Positions 35,601 to 45,235 of a stretch of DNA of 64,000 nucleotides are shown in pieces; position 1 is the stretch's first letter, and every line of letters begins with the position of its first letter. The notes under the pieces were generated by a model that saw nothing but the letters and a program-made list of their open reading frames with translations, was not told the origin of the DNA and did not search any database. The stretch is from Actinernus sp. WN-2022. Lineage: Eukaryota; Cnidaria; Anthozoa; Actiniaria; Actinernidae. The stretch lies in assembly GCA_030867875.1 (NCBI GenBank), contig JAOWCC010000577.1, positions 158,340,344-158,404,343 of the forward strand, written 5' to 3'. A program made the position numbers and the translations under genes.

Positions 35601-38600
35601 AAGCAGGCTGTGGAAAACACTAAACGATATCACTTCACGAAAGCCGAACTCCTCTGTGACTTCTATTGAGGCTGATGGCGTTACATACACTGACGATATA
35701 TCGATAGCGAAGGTTTTGAACATTCATTTTTCTCTGATAGGATCCAGATTGGCAGCGAAAATAACAGAAAAGCTTCAATCTGCAATCACCAATATATGTG
35801 GCATCTTTTCTTCTGCGTCTACTCAAAGCGACAGAGAAAATGTGTTCTGCTTCTCTCCCATCTCGGAGTCCTTTGTCTTCAAACAGCTAAGAGGCTTGAA
35901 GACAAACAAGGCAATCGGGTTGGACCGCATTAGTGCGAGGCTATTAAAGGATTCCGCGCAATGTATGGCTCCAGTTCTGTCCAGGTTATTTAACCGCTCT
36001 CTTGAAGCAAGTGCCTTCCCAGTAATATGGAAAAAAGGCAAAGTAACCGCTCTGTTTAAAATAGGGGTTCGTACTGATTGCAACAACTACAGGCCAATTA
36101 CAGTCCTTCCAACAGTAAGCAAAATACTGGAACGAGCTGTACACTGTCAATTGTACAGTTATTTATTGGAGCATAAATTGCTTTCGCCGAATCAATTCGG
36201 TTTTCGCCCGAAGTTATCGACCGTAACCGCGCTTGCCCATTTCACCGACAACATACTACAGAACCTCGACAATTGTAGTATGACAGGGGCAGTATTCTTG
36301 GACCTATCGAAGGCATTCGATACGGTCGATCATGGCCTTCTAGTGTCCAAGCTCACGTCCATTGGCGCTGATGATCAAGCTGTGAAGTGGTTTTCTTCCT
36401 ACCTCGAAAACCGGTACCAAGTTACGTCTGTAGGAAATGGCCGATCCCCCACCCACGAGGTGCGTGTGGGCGTCCCACAGGGGAGTATCCTGGGCCCCCT
36501 TTTGTTTCTAATATACGTGAACGACCTCCCGACATGCTTACAACATTGCCAAGTTGTAATGTACGCCGACGACACGGTGATCTATAGCAGCGGGAAATCT
36601 ACTACAGACATTGAACGCTGTCTAAACGCAGATCTCGCCAAGCTGGCTGATTGGTTCAATTACAATCGCCTGACTTTAAACACATCGAAATCTAAATTCA
36701 TTCTATTTGGTAGTAATCGTAAATTGCAAGCCTGTCCAAGTATTAAGCTTACTATAGATAATTATAATCTCGAGAGTTCAGACTCTATTAAGTACCTTGG
36801 AGTTATTATAAGTAAACACATGAACTGGCACGAGCAAATCGAGGCTATAATTGCCAAAGCCAATCAAAGGCTTGGATTACTCAAACGTGTCAAGCACTTG
36901 CTTCCTTTAGAGGCACGAGCAACTTTATATAATAGTCTTGTTAGCCCACTTTTGGACTACGCTGACGTTATCTGGGGCGATAAGAACAATGCCACCCTCA
37001 TGGAAGATCTCCAGATCATACAAAACAAGGCAGCTAAAATTATTCTTGACCTGCCTAGGCATGCCTCAGCCACTGATGCTCTCAATAGACTTGGTTGGCC
37101 CACTTTATCCCAGCGGCGCCTTGTACATAGACTTATACTTATATTTAAGTATATCCACGGACTTATAAATTACAATTTTAATATTTTAAGAAATAGTGAT
37201 ATTCACAACTACAATACGAGAAGAAAAGGAGATTATCGCCTCCCTTTAGTAAAACGTAATTATGGAAAACAACGGCTTTTTTACCAAGGTTTTTATGACT
37301 GGAACAATTTAGATAAGTCAATAAAGGAATCCGAATCCTTGGCTGTTTTTAAACAGCATATCAAGACATATTTTTTTAATTAGATTTTATATATTTAATT
37401 TTGTATAATAGCATTTTTAACTTTTATCTTTGAACTTCTCATTGTATTTTTATTATTATAATTTTAACAGGGCCTCGCTGAAAAACACCTTGGTGATGCG
37501 AGCCCCCTGTATAAACATTGTTATTATTATTATTATGGAAAAAAAATCGGTCAACCTGTGACTAATTGCAAAAGAAGGTATTTCAACGATTTTTTACTCA
37601 GAAACATGTCCTCTACGACATATCAAAAGTCCCAGAAAGTCCCAGTAGGGGAAGTTGCTTAAAAAACGGCTTTTATTAAAACCCCAAAATAGCGCAACAT
37701 GGAAACGAGGCTGGATGAAAATTATAATCCAAAAACGCATATGAAGGGTCGGATCTATCAAACAGGATGCAAAACTTTACCATTCCTTATAAAATGACAT
37801 TATGTGTATTGTCAAAAGCATTATTTTCATGGATATTTTGCATTTTTGTGAGATAATCCCATATATATAAAAGTAGAAAAAAATGGTGGCCCTGATTAAG
37901 TTGGAAGGCCGGCTAAGCTTTTCTGAAGTTTTATTTACCCAGAACACCTGCTATATTTTTGTTATCCGTTCTAATAGTGTTTGGAATTTTACAGGGTATG
38001 ATAACTTGATCTTCATTCTAAAAAAATATATTTCACTTCCCAGACCAGCTGGTCGTCCCGGCTGGTCGTACGCTTGTATCCCGAAGTGTTTATTTTTATT
38101 TCACAAAGATATGCTAGCCGCATGTGCTTTTATTATTTTTTGGTGACTGATATGATTTAAATGCTTTATGTTAGGGTTAGAAAATCAAAACAATTGTAAA
38201 CAGTTTGGCGGACTCATTCAACATTTTCTTGGCTCTCTACCAAAGCCGCTCAACCACCTCAATTGTTATACCTCAAATTTAAGGGTTCTACAATGTTTGG
38301 GAGAAAAGTTACAGGTCGTCAAAGTCGCGATTTTTTTACAAATGTCTGTAAAAAATTCCGAATTCGCGGTATTATATCTTCGCTCCTGGGGATTCGTATA
38401 GTTTTGATTTGTTTTTACAGCAGTTTACCGTAAACGGCTTTTTTTAGAATTCAAAGAAATCGACTACTTGAAAAACCGTGATATGGGCGAATTACTCGCA
38501 TCAGTCTGGCACCTTTGTTGTTCACGACTCTGATGTGTTCATTTCATTTCGTCGCGTTTCACTGTCGGATGGTTGTACAAGCAACAAAATTGACTTGAGA

Positions 38601-41600
38601 GGCCTTGGAGAGTTTTATGCCTTGGTAAGTCCAAGTACTTCCAAGTTATGTACAGTAAATGCTCACAGTAGATTCGTACATCTTTATTTAGCTTTATACA
38701 TTGTAGTTAGGCAGTATAAATCCTGGGTGAAGATTTGCGGGATTGAACTAGTTGACCCGCTTTGATTACACTGCCAAGCCAAGATAGAACACTTCAAGAC
38801 TTGAAACATTTGGGAAAGAACCACAATTATGCATTTATGAAACACAGAAACTTTTCGACTCTATACTAAAACTGAAAGTCTGTGAATTTTCGTGCGTTGT
38901 TTGAGAAGTTGACAGAAAAGCAGGTCCTCAAGAACATTCGAGAATGCGTCAACAACAGGCAGTATCTCCTCATAGCAAGAAGCCGCACTGCCGTGCTATT
39001 GCTGCAGTACATGGAAATGGTGATACACTGCGCTCCTTCAACAGAGCCGAGCGTACAGCCAACTGGGAGTTCCACCTTGAAGCGCTGTCGAGAATGCTGC
39101 CATATCTCGCTGCGTCAGGCTACAACCTGTACGTAAAGTGCACTCGGTTATACCTGCAGTCAATAACTGATCTTCAGAGAGATCATCAGAATGTCTACCG
39201 CGACTTCATTTGTGGCCTTCACGTGGCGAGGACAAGTGATAGCTTCTGGGCGGGCTTGTCGACAGATTTCATGATTGAGCAGGTGCTGATGAGGAGCCTG
39301 AAGACCAGTGGGGTTTGACCTAAGGAATGGGCTTGACGGAGCAACAACGACTCATCTGGCTGTTATCCGTGCCCGCCATGCAAGAACTGACAGGCGAGGA
39401 ATTTAACTCAGGTGAGCAAAACAAGGACATCACAAAAGCAAGGCAGGCGCGCGATATGAAGGATACGCTCACCACCTGACAGTGCTGTGAATGTGGATGC
39501 GGATGTGGCTTGAGCCATTGGGGAGAAGCTATTATCGTTGCTGAATGGAAAGTCTGCTGCTGAGTACACATTCAAGCGCAGTACATAGGCTGTCACCCTT
39601 GCTTCGAAGTCCTCTGTCAAGATTGACAAAGACAACGTTCAAGTAAACGAACTGATGTTTCAGAGACTTATAATTGCTTGCAAAACAACTCCTACCTTGA
39701 AGCGTTATTCCGCTACGAGCTGTGCAGCTACCCAACTGCTCTGTTTGATTCCCTGTTGACGCTCAGGCAGCCAAAAAACCAGCCCTTGCAGATGCCCTAT
39801 GGACAAAGCTGTCGCCTGCGGCCAAGACACAATGAGGATAAATTATGTTCAGTATGTTTTAGATGGCGGAGCTCTTCTCCACCGAATCCCGTTTCCGTGA
39901 GGATCTGCAACATACAAATATGTGTGCGATTTGTATTGCACTTACCTGTCTAGCAAATATGGGAGACCGATCATTGTATTTGACGGGTATGAAGAGATGT
40001 CTACTAAGGAATATGATGCAGCAGAGGCGCGCATCAGGAAAAGTTGGGGGAACCGTGCCTTTTCAGAAAGAATGAAAGTCACGCTTAAGAAGGATGACTT
40101 CCTCTCTAATCCAATGAATAAGGAACGCTTTATAAACATGCTGAGCCAGGCACTGTACGATCCATCACGCCAAGAGCGACGCCGATCTTCTTACAGTGAG
40201 AACAGCTGTGGAGTTTGCTCGAGGAAAGACCACGGTTCTTGTTGGAGATGATACCGATTTCCTAGGGCACTTGTGCTGTTATACCCGCGAAGCTGGCTGT
40301 GATCTCTACTTCAAGCCGGAGCCAAAGGCAAACACGAAGGGCGCGCGCATCTAGAACATGAAGAAAGTGAAAGAACAGGTGGGTGAGGATTTCTTCACGC
40401 CATAACCGGATGGGACACCACCTCCCGCCTGTACGGAATAGGTAAGGCGACGGCCCTGAAGAAATTCCTCAATACCCCGTACGTCAAAGACCAAGCCAGG
40501 GTGTTCATCTCTCATTCCGCTGTGGGTGATGTTATTACTGCTGGTGAGAATGCACTGAGTCCCTGTTCAATGGAAAGCCAGCAGAAAGGCTCGATACTCT
40601 TAGATATCAACGATACTATGATAATTTGCAGGTAAGAGTCCAGAATCTGCCTCCAACCTCAGCAGCGGCCCGGTATCACAGCCTATGAGTGTACCTTCAA
40701 GTCAAGCAATGGGAATTAAGGATACAGACATGTCGTTAGAGGGCTGGGGATAGAAAGTTAGTGGTACTACCAAGTAACGACCGATTTACCTCCTGCACCA
40801 GACTCCCTTCTTCATTTGATTACGTGCAACTGTTTATCGGACTGTAGCAGTTTGCGATGCACCTGCCGCAAGAACAGCCTTGAGTGCTCCCCTGCATACG
40901 GTAAATGCAAAGGCTTCGCATGTACAAATTCTGCGAACCAGCCCATTGACTATAACAGTGACGAGTCTGATGAGTAATGCCGGTATATAGATATTGTAGC
41001 ATGGAAGAGGGTCTGAATGGGGTTAACTGACTACTGACAAACGGCCTTAAAAGCAACTGACAACTGACAAATGACGATTTTTTTACTGACAACTGACAAC
41101 CGAAAAATAACTGACAACTGACAAATTTGATTTTTGTGGGTCAAACATTGTAAATTTTCTCTAGTAATAATTAACTAGGGCTAACTAACAAATGGCCAAA
41201 ATTTTAATTGACAACTGACATGTAGACCCCCCCATTCAGACCCTCATGGAAAACCCTCACAAGCGAAAGTAAGGACATGAGATATTAACTGTCAGATATG
41301 TTTTTGTACGCACGGGAAGCCTGTATTGAGTTTTTCTCTAAAGCCTTGAGCGATAATGTCATTAGTGCTTAGCTTCTTGGTGTAGAACTTTCGTGTCACA
41401 AGCAAAAGTAAGAACGTGGAGTTTTAATTGAAGGATTTATTGCTTTTGTGTTTTGTCTTATATTTTTTACTAAATGAAAGCTCTGTAGGCGTGTATGAAG
41501 AGTATTTTCTTAGTTTTGAGCAAAATGATTCGATTTCTGGCACAAAATAGCGCAATAAAAGCAACTTCCGGTTTAGAGCATCGTTTTCATGTTGCAGCAG

Positions 41601-44199
41601 AGAGCGAGTTAGCAGTGGACCCGATTTCGAGGTGTTCCCGTGCTTGGATCGTTTGGGACTTTTAGTATGTTAATTTAGAGGCTAATTCTAACTGGTTGGT
41701 GATGAAAAAGCTTCTTTTGCAATTAGTCTCAGGTCCAACCATAAAATGCCTGGACTATTATGTCAGTATTCATTCTAGCACAGTCAAAATAACGTCTTAA
41801 ACAGGAACGCTTTTTGGCATGGTTTTGTGGCATTTTTATTCATCTTTTTTGTGCTTTCAGATCTTTCTAAATGTCTGGGTTGGGGGATGGCACATTTTTA
41901 AAATGAAGGTCTGCAGGAGGGGCCAATTAACCTTGTTTGAGTTAGAATCTGGGTAAGTAAAAAGCAATCAGTAAGCACAATCAGTTTGGAAGAGATCAGA
42001 AATATTCATCTAGTTTCCTTTATTAGGACCAAATGAAATCTATGACAAAAAGATATCAACTAATTATGAATATGGATGGTGGATGAGAGATGGCGTCCAA
42101 CATGAACCATGGACCAAAAACAAGAACCATCCTGTTGTTAAAAGTGAAATGACAAGGTACACTATGTAAGAGTGAAATGATTGTCAGATGTTCTAAATCA
42201 AATGTTTTTCTCTCTAGTGTGGATCTCAGAAAAAAAAAATTAAAGGTGTTTTTCTTGTGCTTTAATTACCACTATTTTCATTGCTACACGATGGTGTAAG
42301 ACGAAAGTTCAAGGACAATGGCACAAAGACAATAGAGTTGATGGCCGTTTTTATACTTTTCTTGAGACGCATAATGAGTTTAGACGTATTTGGGCAAAGA
42401 CAACTTAGTGCGACTAGTATAAAGGCGGGACGAAGTATGAGACGTACTTGTTGTTGTTCAGTTTGGGCAAAGAATTAACTTAGTGCGTCTTCTTAGTTCG
42501 TCTAGTATATAAACGGGCACAAGACGCATTATGCGACTGGACGAACTAAGTGCGTCGAATTACCAAAGTTAGTTCGTCCAGTCGCATAATGCATCTTGTG
42601 CCAATTTTCATACTAGACGAACTAAATTTTCTTTGCCCAAATACGTCTAATTACGCACTATGCATCTCTAGTATAAAAACGGCCAATGTGTGCAGTCAGA
42701 CACATCTACACAATGTGGAATCTCTATGTTTTAATACGTAAGAAAGTAATAAATCCTTCAAGCATTCGTCCTGAACATAACTAGAGAAAAGGAATAAAAT
42801 TAGCGCAAATTCTATATGAATATATCCAAATGCGTTTCACAAGGTTATTTTTGTGAAACGGACTGCTATTGTGGCGCAATGTGCTGCAGTGCAATTTACA
42901 ATCATGAGTGATTGTTACTTAGTATCTCAGAACACCTGGCTGTTGTGTCGAGAGACTTTCTCGAAATAACACAACAGGTTCTTTCACGTCCCCCTCGTAT
43001 AGATTAGAAGAGGAAAGAGATAAGGCCAACGATACGTCCGATCCCTGCCCTAAGGACGCGACCGGGATTCGAACCCCTAACCTCTCGCACTCTAGACCGT
43101 GCTCTACCAACTGAGCTAACCAGCGAGGCGGTAATAATAAACACAGGATTTGATGAGAAAATACTTTTTCACGTAAGTCCACTTTGTATGACTGATGGAA
43201 ATCTAATGGAAATCACATGTTGCACCATCTATAGCAATGAAAATTGTAGTATATTATAAGACCAAAACAGGGTTAACTAGAAATATTTCACAAAGTATGT
43301 GGGATGGTTCGATGGTAAAATTTTACATGCCGTAATATTGTTATTGTCATTTTACAATTGTCATGTTAATTAAGAACATTATATGGCCTGGCCATATGAG
43401 AACAAGCCAAAGCCTTCCCGCTCGCTACGTCCTAGTTCTCAGTACTTACTAGTGGTGCCTAGGTTAAGTACTGTAACATATGGACTATGGAACACTTTAC
43501 CAGACTATATTAGGAAATGTGACACTGTAAGCATGTTTAAATCTAAACTTAAGACTTATCTTTTCCAAAACCTAGCTAGCCAATAAGTATTATTATTCAT
43601 AGCACCATATTTATATATACTGTAACTATTTTTATCGATATTTTAATAGAAGTAGGATTATACACGACTTTCATAATGGCCGCCTCCAGCCGCCTCCTAA
43701 TTTGCATAATTTGGAAGATAAATCTGTAGGGGGAAACCAATGCTACCACATGAAAGATCACATTAAAACTAGTAATTGTTTTGAGTTTTAGAGCAATGTG
43801 GAAAATTGCTGTTGAGCTATGAGCATTTGTAATGCAGAAAAAGATGAAAGCGAGGCTATAAAGGCCTCCGTTGTTTTTCTCATACAAATCTCTCAAATTT
43901 CAACTGGCTGTAACTTCGTTGCTTTATAAGCTACAGCACTCAACTTTCACAAGTTCACTAATGTCGACATACTCTTTCACATGGCAATGTTCATATTTTC
44001 TATACATGTGGATAAACTACCGAAACGGGAAATCACATATGCAAATTAGGAGGCGGCCATTATGAAAGTCGTGTTATGACTCTTGTGTGATGCTCCTAAT
44101 ACCTTATTATTATTAGTTAATTAATATATTCCTGTTTTTTCTTTTTTTAGATTTGTAGATGAGATGACTCTTACCAATAGAGAATTTACGTTATTTTGA
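32618..44199 (+). CDS. SPMIP11/TEX49-like sperm microtubule inner protein (three exons)
   Basis: The exons are 32618-32843, 42027-42156 and 44151-44199 (TGA). Donors are aaag|gtcagt and caag|gtacac, acceptors are tattag and tttttttag, and phases 1 and 2 match, giving 134 residues. The protein starts MSFFNLTQLGVQDP, has a proline/serine-rich middle, then a conserved core (YEYGWWMRDGVQHEPWTKNK) and ends SEMTRFVDEMTLTNREFTLF. This layout matches my memory of TEX49/SPMIP11: an FFNL..LG start, an aromatic core, SxMTRF near the end. Such proteins line axonemal doublets of sperm flagella. Another small microtubule inner protein family is possible. The first intron (9.2 kb) contains a LINE, a CXC-gene relic and foldback elements. 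The gene model was assembled from splice phase and similarity, not transcripts. Confidence 0.65.
33303..33625. repeat. tccttgaa repeat, fuller copy
   Basis: It is bounded by gtcatggttcgcacagg and tgtatgaaccatgtgt, a short inverted pair, and contains many tccttgaaa blocks. A partial copy is at 18868-19064. It lies in intron 1 of the SPMIP11-like gene. Confidence 0.6.
33791..34140. mobile_element. G-run foldback element with gtcagggttt repeats
   Basis: The ends ttttagaccggggggagggg and the complement of a C-run followed by cgggttttagatc are inverted. The interior repeats gtcagggttt or tcagggtc about eight times and contains a C-run/A-run junction. It has the same plan as 155-670. Confidence 0.65.
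34405..37383 (+). CDS. Intact LINE (CR1/L2-type) endonuclease-reverse transcriptase
   Basis: An unbroken 992-codon frame encodes a complete non-LTR retrotransposon pol. Residues 1-20 are hydrophobic and run into GDISLNPGP (21-29), a 2A-like motif with Ser where most have Glu. Next is an apurinic-type endonuclease: HLNVRS, SETWL, GGDINID (about 182-188) and SDH (253-255). The reverse transcriptase has NNYRPITVLP, FRPKLST, LDLSKAFDTVDH, GVPQGSILGPLLF and YADD (720-723). A thumb follows, and the end FKQHIKTYFFN is family-typical. No frameshift or stop is seen, so the copy may be young and possibly active. No ORF1 is recognised in the 260 bp upstream. It sits in intron 1 of the SPMIP11-like gene, same strand. 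Confidence 0.95.
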   Translation: MAGIHLLNTTLAATSLILLAGDISLNPGPVLDPCNADELPKARGFKIAHLNVRSIVKKMDDIRLLIRSKPFDIFAVSETWLTSSITDSEVSIAGYTLVRNDRCNKRGGGTAIFVRDGIPYKHRIDLSTDSVETCWIEVNRRRCKKLFVCCAYRPPNFCCDLFIDHLNDSLTKIPAASEIIIGGDINIDILSKRNEPSYKLKQKLQRFANANDLEQLINTPTRISDHSRTAIDLLFVNNSHRIVESGVIHSAISDHSVVCCTMKSGVPKAPPKTIEYRSYRNYDKDSFVQELKETDWGVLENNNDLDSAVENWNNLFSDVASRHAPIKKTRIKGILTPWMTSDLRNAMRDRDYNHRKSIKTNSEYHWRQYRKTKLFVNKQVKKCKSEYYLELINKNKGNSSRLWKTLNDITSRKPNSSVTSIEADGVTYTDDISIAKVLNIHFSLIGSRLAAKITEKLQSAITNICGIFSSASTQSDRENVFCFSPISESFVFKQLRGLKTNKAIGLDRISARLLKDSAQCMAPVLSRLFNRSLEASAFPVIWKKGKVTALFKIGVRTDCNNYRPITVLPTVSKILERAVHCQLYSYLLEHKLLSPNQFGFRPKLSTVTALAHFTDNILQNLDNCSMTGAVFLDLSKAFDTVDHGLLVSKLTSIGADDQAVKWFSSYLENRYQVTSVGNGRSPTHEVRVGVPQGSILGPLLFLIYVNDLPTCLQHCQVVMYADDTVIYSSGKSTTDIERCLNADLAKLADWFNYNRLTLNTSKSKFILFGSNRKLQACPSIKLTIDNYNLESSDSIKYLGVIISKHMNWHEQIEAIIAKANQRLGLLKRVKHLLPLEARATLYNSLVSPLLDYADVIWGDKNNATLMEDLQIIQNKAAKIILDLPRHASATDALNRLGWPTLSQRRLVHRLILIFKYIHGLINYNFNILRNSDIHNYNTRRKGDYRLPLVKRNYGKQRLFYQGFYDWNNLDKSIKESESLAVFKQHIKTYFFN
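37384..37537 (+). other. LINE 3' UTR with terminal stem-loop and ttattattatt tail
   Basis: After the stop, agggcctcgc and gcgagccccct (about 37470-37510) form a hairpin around a loop. The element then closes with a short attgttattattattattat tract at about 37515-37536. CR1/L2-like LINEs typically end in a hairpin and short tandem repeats rather than poly(A). Confidence 0.6.
37538..38879. other. Intronic stretch, nothing recognised
   Basis: I see no repeat or coding structure that I can support. It belongs to intron 1 of the SPMIP11-like gene. Confidence 0.35.
38880..40977 (+). pseudogene. Decayed copy of a repeated gene ending in a CXC (tesmin/TSO1-like) cysteine-rich motif
   Basis: Successive frames give AERTANWEFHLEALSRMLPY, then EQVLMRSLKTSGV, then GLTEQQRLIWLLSVPAMQEL. 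Next come KYGRPIIVFDGYEEMSTKEY, TTVLVGDDTDFL, YFKPEPKANTKGA and GWDTTSRLYGIGKATALKKF. The end is CNCLSDCSSLRCTCRKNSLE followed by CSPAYGKCKGFACTN and an acidic tail with stop. I recall multi-copy cnidarian proteins with this order: a nuclease-like middle and a CXC-type zinc-binding end. At least five frame changes plus stops show that it is dead. No terminal repeats are seen around it. Whether the family is a transposon passenger or an amplified host gene is unclear. Confidence 0.65.
41000..41249. mobile_element. G-run foldback element with actgacaa repeats
   Basis: The ends catggaagagggtctgaatg (then ggg) and the complement of ccccccattcagaccctcatgg are inverted. The interior is a degenerate (actgacaa)n array with about 12 copies. 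It begins just after the CXC relic. Confidence 0.7.
42343..42684. mobile_element. Long palindromic foldback element
   Basis: The ends ggccgtttttatac and gtataaaaacggcc are perfect complements. Centre arms (tgcgactggacgaactaa and ttagttcgtccagtcgca) at about 42531-42589 are also perfect, with the blocks acgtatttgggcaaag and ctttgcccaaatacgt between. Almost the whole element can fold. It lies in intron 2 of the SPMIP11-like gene. Confidence 0.75.
42797..43131 (-). mobile_element. tRNA-derived SINE
   Basis: On the minus strand the head carries an A box (tggttagctcagttggtaga, 43101-43122) and a B box (ggttcgaatcc, about 43064-43074) in tRNA spacing. A tRNA-unrelated body follows to gaatttgcgctaatttta near 42797. 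The tail half recurs at 24352-24497. A functional tRNA is unlikely because the anticodon and acceptor stems do not fold properly. Confidence 0.8.
43383..43610 (+). pseudogene. LINE C-terminal relic
   Basis: The frame reads RSLRPSSQYLLVVPRLST then YGLWNTLPDYIRKCDTVSMF and KSKLKTYLF, the standard end of many non-LTR reverse transcriptases. It stops and is followed by a tattattattc tail. Confidence 0.65.
43663..44073. mobile_element. MITE with cacgactttcataatggccg termini
   Basis: Inverted termini of about 35 bp extend to cctcctaatttgcat. The left arm holds an extra agccgcctcc duplication. The flanks ttata and ttatg may be a worn target duplication. It ends 77 bp before the last exon of the SPMIP11-like gene. 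Confidence 0.7.
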
Positions 44200-44653
44200 A
44201 AAAATAAGAATGGATTTTTCCACTAAATATATGCTTATTCTCTAGATCTGGTGCTAATTTTTTTTAAATAACTAATTCAATTTATTATATTAGTTTGTCA
44301 TGTAATATTTAGTACTCATATCACTGTGAACAGTAATTGATATCCACTTCTGTAAAAGTTGACTACTTTTCTATTTTTTACATCACTGTACCATGCATGA
44401 GGTAATTAATGTTCTATAACGGTGGCCTAACTTCCTACACTTCCTGCACTATATGTACAAATCTCTTTTCTAATAATACATTTTCAACAATATAAACGAG
44501 GGTTCTTTAGAAATACGAACAATTGTAGGCAATAATCAAGATCATTTGCATATATACACCAGTGTACTCTTATCTTTATCTCTGTTTATAGTTTACATCT
44601 TAGCTTTTTAGCTCGTTCAGTTTCTCAAATAAACTGATTTAGTTACAAGCATG

Positions 44654-44880
44654 CAATAGGCCCTTTACAGGACATGATCACGTGCATGGGTTTGCTATCT
44701 CTGTTAAATTTTGAGTTTTAAAAAATTTGCCATTCCTTCAGTTTGAACCTTAAAACTCGTACTTTTTACTAATTTTGGCTCGCTCTTTCCATTTCTAGCA
44801 TCCATATTGTTCTAGCACCGAATTATTTTTGATTGACAGGCTAAAAAGGTCATGTGATCATGTCCTGCAAATGCCTATTG
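44654..44880. mobile_element. MITE with caggacatgatcac termini
   Basis: caataggccctttacaggac and the complement of gtcctgcaaatgcctattg form inverted ends about 30 bp long. The following foldback element appears to have inserted at its right end, duplicating ctattg. Confidence 0.6.
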
Positions 44881-45188
44881 AGAGGGAGTCATTGGGGGGC
44901 TCTCAATACTGCAACACCGCCAAAAAAATCCGAAAACACCGTAACACCGCATGTAACGTTGACAAAATACCGACACCGCAATGACGCAATAATATTTTTA
45001 AGAGGCCCGTGATTTACATGGATTTGACTTTGAAAAGAAACGTTTCACGAACACCGCAGGTTTAAAAACACAAACAACGAACACCGCAGGATTAGAGATC
45101 ACCGCAATACCGCAATATAGGATTTAATTCACCGAAATACCGCACTAAAAACTGACCCACACCGCAAACCCCAATGTCCCCCTCCCTG
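44881..45188. mobile_element. G-run foldback element with acaccgcaa repeats
   Basis: Inverted ends gagggagtcattgggg and ccccaatgtccccctccc enclose about a dozen degenerate caccgcaa units. The 6-bp ctattg occurs on both sides (44875-44880, 45189-45194). It has the same architecture as 41000-41249 but a different internal word. It ends 47 bp from the HNMT-like stop codon. Confidence 0.7.
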
Positions 45189-45235
45189 CTATTGTCAATT
45201 CTTCAATGACGCATGTTCTTCATGGCACGTGACGT

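Noticed and set aside
43060..43131. Possible tRNA gene on the minus strand
   Set aside because: A and B boxes are present but the anticodon and acceptor stems do not fold, and a SINE body follows directly.
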